Shown: piece by piece, positions 27,601 through 34,395 of the stretch | Layout of the letters: each line of letters starts with the position of its first letter | Numbering within the stretch: position 1 is the stretch's first letter | Source of the DNA: Candidatus Eiseniibacteriota bacterium | Lineage (GTDB): Bacteria > Eisenbacteria > RBG-16-71-46 | Assembly: GCA_023249845.1 (NCBI GenBank) | Contig: JAHFBW010000004.1 | Location: 1-34,395, forward strand | Direction of reading: 5' to 3' | Length of the DNA stretch: 34,395 nucleotides | The notes under the pieces: model-generated | The model's database searches: none | Told to the model about the DNA's origin: nothing | Seen by the model: only the letters and a program-made list of their open reading frames with translations | Translations under genes and position numbers: made by a program

Positions 27601-30093
27601 CGGCCGCTGCTCGCGGTGGGCTCGGTCGAGGGCGTCGTGAGCGTGCAGGGTGTCCGCCGCCCGGCGCACGGTTCGCTGCCGCGCACGGGTTTCGAGCAGC
27701 CGATCGAGCAGTTCCTCGCCGAGTCGCGCGACGGCCGGAACAGCGCCGGTGCACGGGGCGCGCTGTTCGTGAAGGGCCGCGTGCGCGATGACATGCAGCT
27801 CACGCTCGGCTACGACTCCGACCGCCCGCAAAACCTGCGGCAGTTCCGCGACATGCAGGTGGATCGTGGCTATCCGGTGCAGGGAGACGCCTCGGTCCGC
27901 GGCTACGACGCGCAGTCCACGGGCCGGCTCTATGCGCGACTCGACCGGCGCGACGCGTCGCTGCTCTACGGCGATCTCACCACCGGCGGCTCGGGGAATC
28001 CCGGCGCCGGGGCGTCGTCGCTCGCGAACTACGCGCGGAGTCTGACCGGCGCCGCCGCGGCGTGGGGCGGCGAGGATAACGGAGGTCGCGCGTTCACCAG
28101 CCGCGAGCGCTCGCGCCATGCGGTGGACGAGCTTCCCGGCCGCGGCGTGTCGGGCCCCTATCAACTCACGCGCGCGCCACTCGTGGAGAACAGCGAGCGC
28201 GTCGAGGTGATCGTGCGCGACCGTGACCAGCCCGCGGTGGTGCTGTCCTCCGATCTGCGCCAGCGCTTCACGGACTACGAACTCGATCCGCAGAGCGGAC
28301 GGCTGCTGTTCCGCTCGCCCGTGCCGAGCGTGGACGCGGCGATGAATCCGGTCAGCGTTCGGGTCACGTACGAGGTCCCGGAGGGCGGCGCGCCGGCGTG
28401 GGTGCACGGTGCAGAGGTGCACCAGCGGGTCGGGCCGCGGCTCGTCCTGGGCGGCACGTACGTGGACGACCACGATCCCGCGCAGCCGTTCGAGTTGCGC
28501 GGCGTGTCCACGACGGTGCGCCTGGGACCACGCACGTCGCTCATCGGCGAGTGGGCGGCCACACGCCTGCTGGCCGGCGGCCTTGAACCGTCCGGCGTGG
28601 GTGATGCCGGACGCGCCGAGCTGCGTCACGACGGAGCCCACACGCAGGCCCGGCTCTGGGGCATGACGGCGGCCGAGGGCTTCCGCAATCCCGGCGCCGG
28701 ACTCGCGGGAGGCCGCAGCGAGGCGGGCGGACGATTCGCCACGCGCTTGGCCGAGCGCACGCGGCTCACGGCCGAGGCGCAATTCAGTGCGGATGCCGCG
28801 GGGCAGGCGCGCCGCGGCGGACTGCTCACGAGCCTCGATCGCACGCTGTCCGCGGCGTGGCGTGGCGAGGTGGGCGTGCGCGTGACCGGCGAATCGCGCC
28901 GGAACGCGAGCGAGGAACCGCTCCTGCTCTCGGTGCGCGCGCGGCTCTTGGGCCAGTGGCCGCGACATCCCGAGTGGAGCGGCTACGGTGAGTTCGAACA
29001 GGACACGCGCCTCGCCGACCGCCAGCTCGCGGCGATCGGCGGCGAGTATCGCTTCAGCGCGCGTGGTCGTGCCTACGCTCGCCACGAGCTGGCGTCGTCG
29101 CTGCACGGACCGTGGTCGCTGACTTCGGGCGAGCAGCGGCTCGCCACCGTGGCCGGCGTGGATGCTTCGCTCGCGCACGATGCGCACGTGTTCAGCGAGT
29201 ACCGGCTCCAGGATGCGTTCGCCGGGCGGGACGCGCAGGCGGCGGTGGGCCTGCGCAACGCGTGGCGGCTCGCGAGCGGGATGCGCGTCGGGGGATCGTT
29301 CGAGCGCGTGAACCCCTTGAGCGGTCCGCGCGCGGCGGAAGGCCCGAGCACGGCGCTGTCGGGGAGCATGGACTGGGCGGAGGATGCACGCTGGAAGGGT
29401 TCCGCACGCATGGAGGTGCGCTCGAGCCGTGCTGCCGACCAGGTGCTCCAGACCATGGCGGCGGCCGTGAAGCTCGACAGCTCGTGGGTGGCGCTCGGCC
29501 GTCACGCGCTCACGTTCGGCGGTTCGCTCACCGGGGCTGGCCGCGAGGCGCGCGAGCAGCTGCAGTTGGCGCTCGCGTTCCGCGACCCCGGTAGCACGCC
29601 GCGCCCGTTCGGGCGGTGGGACGCGCTCACCCGCTGGGAGTTCCTGTACGAACGCTCCCCGGGCGCGGGCCAGCGCCTGCGCCGCACGGCGAACGTGGTG
29701 GGCCTGAACGGCACCGGCCGGTTCGCACGCGGCCTGAGCACGAACCTCGCGTGGGCGGGCAAGCTCACACGCGATGAGGCGGACGGCCTCACCTCGTCGG
29801 GCGGCGCCCAGTGGCTGCACGGTCGCGTGCTGCTCGACTTTGCACGCGCGTGGGACGCGGGTGTCTCCGCGAGCGTGCTCTCCGGCCGCTCGTTCGCCGA
29901 GCGGCAGTACGGACTGGGCGCCGAGCTGGGCCGTCAGTTGCCGGCAGGCACGTGGCTCTCGCTCGGCTTCAACCGCTTCGGCTATCGCGACGACGAGCTC
30001 ACCGCCGACGAATGGACGCGCACGGGCGGCTACCTCCGCTTCCGCGCGCGATTCGACGAGAACCTGTTCCGCCGCGAGGAGGCGAGACCGTGA
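24646..30093 (+). CDS. Giant secreted protein (1815 aa): DUF11/SdrD-like and Ig-like domains plus probable C-terminal outer-membrane beta-barrel
   Basis: N-terminal hydrophobic signal (AFIMLLTSAALPGVAAAA); SdrD-like YESQTDAPVGGVRVRLVDVSG...TDALGRYSFPLVP; DUF11 ASRPEVEWGDELEYRVRIANRSDSALTTVTLGETLPSGFAYLRGS; C-terminal alternating amphipathic strands. Confidence 0.85.
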   Translation: MSRGITWLERVLRVHARARVCAFIMLLTSAALPGVAAAAATAAPAAGTRIDNVARITAVDASGSPFSGPSNVVRAVVQGQERVTLSPDRGGLGAPGTSVTLAHRLVNTGNLASDFRLDATNLALDGFDAASFSLLHDRDRNGVAGAGDTPVANGGVLTLAAGDSADVLLTLGVPAVAPLGALALVRLAATGLAQGAWAAVTDTLRTPTVGSLPALTFCDAPDYQRITRLAALAAPLFVQALARGCDLDPARIETVRLTLRSRATGDHENFDAVETAPHSGLFRLVPGAPTLTGTGTSAVGDGVLAMTRGDLITAELPGCGSVLTTASVWVDPRCLVYESQTDAPVGGVRVRLVDVSGAGNGGVPGGLASVFAGDGVTPSPADLVTDALGRYSFPLVPRSTYRLEVSPPEPWRFPSRMGAAALPLGHLTDVAASYGGVFTAADSLAPIAVDVPVDALGPIALFVEHTASRPEVEWGDELEYRVRIANRSDSALTTVTLGETLPSGFAYLRGSARGAIAITGSSARPTGLPAVDATNAGPALSFGIGALAPHETYEFVLRVRVRAGAPTGEALAVAQATARAAVTDVASNAAPARVRVRGDVFGDEGAIVGSVSVRTGESGDPAGLAGVRLFLDDGTWAVTDAHGRFSFTGVTPRTHAIKLDRTTLPPRARPVAIDRRDAGTPGLRFVDLTRGELVHAEFVVTGDTTTMREAQDRRMAAAMRDEASRALARGVTSPEQRLRSGDPRALPASAIATGERESSEGRPTPLASSATSPAAVFASLEQLLPTLDPELGFVALSDLDTVATTQLAVRVKGRLGMTFSLRVNGERVPESRVGRRVTAPRAGLEAWEYVGVTLRPGRNQLELSTPHARGRVVVRVVVPASLGNLVLSGPRLASADGRSAALLTLAATDSAGVPVGVRTLVTLESSLGRLAVRDLDPAQAGVQVAVEGGIVEVPLVAPASPGRARITARSGAIQTAALVEFVPEMRPLLAVGSVEGVVSVQGVRRPAHGSLPRTGFEQPIEQFLAESRDGRNSAGARGALFVKGRVRDDMQLTLGYDSDRPQNLRQFRDMQVDRGYPVQGDASVRGYDAQSTGRLYARLDRRDASLLYGDLTTGGSGNPGAGASSLANYARSLTGAAAAWGGEDNGGRAFTSRERSRHAVDELPGRGVSGPYQLTRAPLVENSERVEVIVRDRDQPAVVLSSDLRQRFTDYELDPQSGRLLFRSPVPSVDAAMNPVSVRVTYEVPEGGAPAWVHGAEVHQRVGPRLVLGGTYVDDHDPAQPFELRGVSTTVRLGPRTSLIGEWAATRLLAGGLEPSGVGDAGRAELRHDGAHTQARLWGMTAAEGFRNPGAGLAGGRSEAGGRFATRLAERTRLTAEAQFSADAAGQARRGGLLTSLDRTLSAAWRGEVGVRVTGESRRNASEEPLLLSVRARLLGQWPRHPEWSGYGEFEQDTRLADRQLAAIGGEYRFSARGRAYARHELASSLHGPWSLTSGEQRLATVAGVDASLAHDAHVFSEYRLQDAFAGRDAQAAVGLRNAWRLASGMRVGGSFERVNPLSGPRAAEGPSTALSGSMDWAEDARWKGSARMEVRSSRAADQVLQTMAAAVKLDSSWVALGRHALTFGGSLTGAGREAREQLQLALAFRDPGSTPRPFGRWDALTRWEFLYERSPGAGQRLRRTANVVGLNGTGRFARGLSTNLAWAGKLTRDEADGLTSSGGAQWLHGRVLLDFARAWDAGVSASVLSGRSFAERQYGLGAELGRQLPAGTWLSLGFNRFGYRDDELTADEWTRTGGYLRFRARFDENLFRREEARP

Positions 30094-33000
30094 AGCGCGA
30101 GTCGAGTGTGCGGCCAGGCTGGCTTCGGACGGCATCGCTGTGGAGCCGGAGCGAGGGGGCATTCGGCCCTGGAGGACGCTCGTCGGGCGCTTCCTGCGCC
30201 CTCCTCACTTGTCTGGCGTCCGTCTCCGCCATCCTGGCTCCCGACGGCCGCCAGGCACCTCCAGGGCCGAATACCCCCCCGCCCCGGCTACTGCGAACGC
30301 TGTTCGTCGGCAGCCTCGCCGCGTTCCTGATGCTCGCGTCGTTCACGTTGTTCACACCCCCCGCGTCGGCGCAGGTCGCCCGCACGATCACGCCCAGATT
30401 CAACGTGCAGACCGCCGGCGACGTGACGTTGATCGGCAACACGCTCATGACCTGCAGTGCCGGCGGACAGTGCGCCGGGGCGCAGGCCGGTGGCACCGGC
30501 AACGTGAACAACCAGAACTTCACCATGCAGTACGTGGACGTTGATTCCGACGCGTCCACGTTCGCGTCCAGCACCGCCACGCTGTCGCTGCCCGCGGGCG
30601 CGAGCGTGCTGTGGGCAGGGCTCTACTGGGGCGGCACCTCCGCGGCCGCCGGGCGCAACACGGCCAGGTTCGCCGTGCCGGGCGGTGCCTACGTCACGCT
30701 CACGGCACAGCAGCTGGACGCCATCGGTTCCGCGTACCAGGGCTTCGTTGACGTCACCTCGCAGGTGAGCGCGGCTGGGAGCGGCACGTATGCCGTCGCC
30801 AACGTGGAGTCCACCCCGGCCGGGAGTGACGTGTGGGCGGGCTGGGGACTCATCGTCGTCTACCATCTGAACACGCTGCTGTCGCGAAACCTCACCGTGG
30901 CCGACGGCTATGTCTTCACGGGTCCCGGCACCGACGTGAACCTGAGCATCGGCGGCTTCCTCACGCCGCCCTCGGGCACCGTACAGGCCGGCGTCGGGTT
31001 CATCGCGTATGACGGCGACCTTGGGCACACGGGCGAGGACCTCATCCTCAACTCGACGGTACTGAGCGACGTGCTGAATCCTGCGAACAACGTGTTCAAC
31101 AGCACGGTGACAATCGAGGGCACGCGCTTCTCGGCCAAGAACCCCGACTACGTGAACCAACTGGGCTTCGACGCTGACCTCCTCGGGGCCAACGGCGTGC
31201 TCGGCAACGGCAGCACGAGCGCCAACGTGACGCTCAAGAGTGCCAGCGATCGCTACTACGCCGGAGCGGTGGTCTTCAAGACCGAGATCTTCGTACCGAA
31301 GTTCGATGCCTCGAACTACCGGAAGACCGTCGTGGACTTGAACGGCGGCTCCGTGCGGCCCGGCGACGTGCTGGAGTACACGGTGAGCGCTCGCAACGTC
31401 GGCACGGACGCCGCGCTCCAGACCGTCATCCGCGACACACTCGCTGCGACGCTCACCTACGTCGCGGGTTCGCTGCGCGTATCGGCCGGGCCCAACACCG
31501 GCGTCAAGACCGACGCCCAAGGCGACGACCAGATGGAGTACACCGCGGCGAGCCGTGTCGTCACCGCGCGTGTCGGAACGGGCGCAAATGGCACGAGCGG
31601 TGGGCAGCTCGACGTGAACGTGAGCACGAGCATCGTGTTCCGCGCGCAGGTCACGCCCCCGGCCCCGACCGGAACGGTCGTCTCGAACCAGGCCGTGCTG
31701 GCGTGCATCGGCCAGCAGCTGGGCCAGCCGCTCGCCGCGTCGAGCGACGGCGACAGCCTCGTGGCCGGAGAGCAGCCCACCCTGGTGACCACGTCGTCCT
31801 CGCCTATCACCGGCACGGTGTTCGAGGACGTGAACTATGGCGGCGGCGCCGGCCGTTCGCGCGCGGCGTCCGCCGGCGCGGCGGTGGCCGGCGCGCGCGT
31901 CGAGCTTTACGACGCCTCGGGCAACTACAAGGGGGCGGCCGTCACCAACGCTGCGGGTCTCTACTCGCTCGATGGCTGGGCTCCTGGCCTCTACACCGTG
32001 CGAGCTGTGAATGCGAGTGTCGCATCCACGCGGCCGGGCTCGGTCGCCGGCTTGCTTTCGGTGCAGACCCTCCGCACCGACGCCGTCGCCGCGCTGACCG
32101 CCGTCACGGATCGTGTGGGCGGCGAGACTCCGAGGCTCGCGGACGCCGACGCTAACCTGGCCGGCGCCTCGCTCGGCTCGCTCACGACGGCCACCACCAC
32201 GGCGCAATCCGTGAGCGGCGTGACGCTCGCCGCGAGCACGGTCGCGGGCGTGGATTTCGGCTTCAACTTCGACACCATCGTGAACGCGAACGACGGAGGC
32301 CAGGGCAGCCTGCGCCAGTTCATCCTGAACGCCAACGCACTCGGCAACGCCGGCCTGTCTCAGGGCGGCCAGACCGCCGGCGTCGAGGCCGCGCTGTTCA
32401 TGGTCTCGGACGGCGCCGCGCACGCGGGACTTCGCGCCGGCCTCGCGAACCTGCTCATTGCGGGCACCGTGCGCATGAACTGCGCCACGGCGCTGCCCGC
32501 GATCACCGGCGCGTTCACCCGCGTGGACGGCGCGACGCAGACCGTGAACGTGGGCAACTCCAACGCTGTCGCTCTCGGGACCGGCGCCACCGTGGGCGTG
32601 GACCTTCTCCCCACCGCCGTGGTCGCCGGCCCCGAGGTGGAGCTGCGCGGCGCCGCGGGCGTGGCGCTGGGGCTCGACGTCCAGGCCGCAGACGTCACAC
32701 TCATGAATCTCGCGCTCACGTCGTTCGGCACGGCCGCGGGGAGCGACGCCAGCGCGATGATCCGCGTCGGTGCCGCTGCGGACCGCGCGCGGCTCGAGCG
32801 GCTCGTCCTGGGCGCCACGGCGCAGGCCTTCGCCGACCCCGGCGCGGCGCTTCGCGCGCGTGCCGACCAGGTGCGCGCGCTGGGCGGCGACGATGGCGTG
32901 GTGCGCGACTGCCTTGCCGGCTTCGGCGCTGGGAGTGCGGTCGCGCTCACCGCGGGATCGAACGGCTGGACCGTGGATGGTTGCGTGCTCCAGGGGAACG

Positions 33001-34395
33001 CCACCGCCGCGCCCGCGCTCGGCCAGCTCGTGCTTGCCGCGGGCGGCGGTTTCACCGCCTCGCGCTGTCTCGTGGAGGACGGCTCCGGCCCGGGACTGGA
33101 TCTCGCCTCCGCCACCGTGTCCTGCGTGCTGACGAACCTCACGGTGCGGGGCAATGGCCGCGGCACGGGTGCGGTCGATGCCGGTGCTCGCCTGGGTGGC
33201 GCGAGTGGCACGCTCGTGCGCTGCCTCGTCCAGTCGAACCACGGCGCGGGTGCGCAGCTCGTCTCGAGCGCCACTGGCTGGACCATGACGCGCAACTCGT
33301 TCTCAGCGAACGGCACGGTCACCACGTTCGCGGGCGGCCCGGCTTCGGGTCAGATCGGCATCGATCTCCAGTCGGCCGCCGACAACACCGCCACGGGTTC
33401 GGCACCGTTCGTGACCCGCAACGACGCAGGCGATGGCGACGCAGGCGCCAACGCGCTCGTCAACTTCCCCGTACTCGCGAGCGCCACGCTCGCAAACGGA
33501 CAGTTCAGCGTGAGCGGATGGGCGCGCCCCGGCTCCACCATCGAACTCTATCTCTCGGACGGCGACGCGAGTGGATTCGGAGAGGGTCGCAGTTGGCTCG
33601 CCACGGTGGTCGAGGGTTCAGCCTCGGACCAGGACGCGGCCGTGTCGGCGTACGCGCCGCTCGTGAACGGCCTGGACCAGGGCACAGACAACACGAACCG
33701 CTTCCGCTTCACGCTGCCGCTGCCGGCCGGCGTCGCGGTGGGCGTTGCGCTCACGTCAACGGCGACGCTCGCCGTCGCGGGCACGTCGGAGTTCTCGGGC
33801 GTCGTGCTCGTGAACACCGGTGTGAGCGTGTCCGGAACCGCCTACGCCGACACCGATCACGACGCGCAGCAGGACGCTGGCGAGGCGGGCAGCAACCTGG
33901 CGCTGTGGGCCAAGCTCGTGGCGACGGGCGGCACGTCAGCCGCGCAGGTCGTGCCCGTGGCTGGCGCAAGCGGTGACTACGCGTTCACGTTCGTGTCCTC
34001 CGGCACGTGGACCGTGCTGCTCGACGACTCGAACGATCCGGCCGACCTTTCGCCTGGCCTGCCATCCGGCTGGCTCGGTACGCAGAACGCGAACGGCTCG
34101 CTCGCTGCGAGTGTCAACGCCACCGACGTCACGAACCAGGACTTCGGCCTCTGGCACGGAAGCCGTGTGGACGGCGTCGTCTTCCGAGACGACGGAGCGG
34201 GTGGCGGAATCGCGAACGACGGCGTGCGCGGAGCCGGCGAGGCTGCAATTGCCTCGCGACGCGTGCGGCTCACGAGCGCGAACTGTGCGGGCGGCGTGTG
34301 TGACTCGACGCTCACCGACGGCGCCGGCGCGTTCGAGCTGTGGGTGCCGTTCGCCGCCAGCGGCAGCGTCGGCGTCGAGGCCACGAACCCCTCGG
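30090..34395 (+). CDS. Giant secreted DUF11/SdrD-like surface protein, 3' truncated by window
   Basis: Frame open from GTG 30090 (GTGA overlap with upstream stop) to the window end with no stop, so absent from the ORF track; internal signal-like LLRTLFVGSLAAFLMLASFTLFTPPASAQVA; DUF11 DVLEYTVSARNVGTDAALQTVIRDTLAATLTYVAGSLRV; SdrD-like ITGTVFEDVNYGGG; NANDGGQGSLRQFILNANALG. Confidence 0.8.
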   Translation, partial: MKRESSVRPGWLRTASLWSRSEGAFGPGGRSSGASCALLTCLASVSAILAPDGRQAPPGPNTPPPRLLRTLFVGSLAAFLMLASFTLFTPPASAQVARTITPRFNVQTAGDVTLIGNTLMTCSAGGQCAGAQAGGTGNVNNQNFTMQYVDVDSDASTFASSTATLSLPAGASVLWAGLYWGGTSAAAGRNTARFAVPGGAYVTLTAQQLDAIGSAYQGFVDVTSQVSAAGSGTYAVANVESTPAGSDVWAGWGLIVVYHLNTLLSRNLTVADGYVFTGPGTDVNLSIGGFLTPPSGTVQAGVGFIAYDGDLGHTGEDLILNSTVLSDVLNPANNVFNSTVTIEGTRFSAKNPDYVNQLGFDADLLGANGVLGNGSTSANVTLKSASDRYYAGAVVFKTEIFVPKFDASNYRKTVVDLNGGSVRPGDVLEYTVSARNVGTDAALQTVIRDTLAATLTYVAGSLRVSAGPNTGVKTDAQGDDQMEYTAASRVVTARVGTGANGTSGGQLDVNVSTSIVFRAQVTPPAPTGTVVSNQAVLACIGQQLGQPLAASSDGDSLVAGEQPTLVTTSSSPITGTVFEDVNYGGGAGRSRAASAGAAVAGARVELYDASGNYKGAAVTNAAGLYSLDGWAPGLYTVRAVNASVASTRPGSVAGLLSVQTLRTDAVAALTAVTDRVGGETPRLADADANLAGASLGSLTTATTTAQSVSGVTLAASTVAGVDFGFNFDTIVNANDGGQGSLRQFILNANALGNAGLSQGGQTAGVEAALFMVSDGAAHAGLRAGLANLLIAGTVRMNCATALPAITGAFTRVDGATQTVNVGNSNAVALGTGATVGVDLLPTAVVAGPEVELRGAAGVALGLDVQAADVTLMNLALTSFGTAAGSDASAMIRVGAAADRARLERLVLGATAQAFADPGAALRARADQVRALGGDDGVVRDCLAGFGAGSAVALTAGSNGWTVDGCVLQGNATAAPALGQLVLAAGGGFTASRCLVEDGSGPGLDLASATVSCVLTNLTVRGNGRGTGAVDAGARLGGASGTLVRCLVQSNHGAGAQLVSSATGWTMTRNSFSANGTVTTFAGGPASGQIGIDLQSAADNTATGSAPFVTRNDAGDGDAGANALVNFPVLASATLANGQFSVSGWARPGSTIELYLSDGDASGFGEGRSWLATVVEGSASDQDAAVSAYAPLVNGLDQGTDNTNRFRFTLPLPAGVAVGVALTSTATLAVAGTSEFSGVVLVNTGVSVSGTAYADTDHDAQQDAGEAGSNLALWAKLVATGGTSAAQVVPVAGASGDYAFTFVSSGTWTVLLDDSNDPADLSPGLPSGWLGTQNANGSLAASVNATDVTNQDFGLWHGSRVDGVVFRDDGAGGGIANDGVRGAGEAAIASRRVRLTSANCAGGVCDSTLTDGAGAFELWVPFAASGSVGVEATNPS
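30161..30272. repeat. Inverted repeat, 15-bp perfect arms ATTCGGCCCTGGAGG / CCTCCAGGGCCGAAT with nested 7-bp CGTCGGG / CCCGACG
   Basis: Arms 30161-30175 and 30258-30272; inner arms 30181-30187 and 30240-30246; outer G5/C5 also pairs after one mismatch. Confidence 0.8.

Noticed and set aside
30274-30280. C7 homopolymer upstream of the signal peptide as a phase-variation switch
   Set aside because: C7-C8 tracts also occur at about 4992 and 11695 in ordinary genes and are expected several times by chance at this GC content.
27421-33242. 913-aa (27421-30162) and 984-aa (30288-33242) minus-strand ORFs
   Set aside because: Shadow ORFs in GC-rich DNA; plus-strand frames encode coherent secreted repeat proteins, including the 3'-open frame from 30090 that the ORF track omits.
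1-34395. tRNA/rRNA genes, CRISPR arrays, transposases or prophage genes
   Set aside because: None recognised by eye: no regular spaced repeats, no integrase/transposase motifs; coding density is continuous.

Overview
High-GC bacterial window with dense, mostly plus-strand coding; the phylum cannot be assigned from sequence alone. In order: (1) the 3' end of an NAD-dependent sugar epimerase, a GT51 peptidoglycan transglycosylase with an AsmA-like N-terminus, a large GH13-family protein and a small lipoprotein; (2) formate-tetrahydrofolate ligase (fhs) on the minus strand; (3) a 13-gene co-directional run, about 8.2-21.0 kb, with many overlapping start/stop codons. It holds two paralogous ECF-like sigma / zinc-finger anti-sigma pairs on either side of a degenerate CheY-like receiver, followed by cheA-cheW-mcp-soluble mcp-cheY-cheB-cheR-cheX; (4) a secreted-protein island, 21.2 kb to the window end: a short DUF11-like protein, an 876-aa DUF11 repeat protein, an 1815-aa DUF11/Ig-like protein with a probable C-terminal outer-membrane beta-barrel, and a giant DUF11/SdrD-like ORF that runs off the window. 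The best candidate for an undescribed system is the chemosensory operon carrying duplicated sigma/anti-sigma modules around a receiver that has lost its phosphorylation residues but still aligns without gaps to the operon's own CheY. All functional coupling is inference; no database search was possible.
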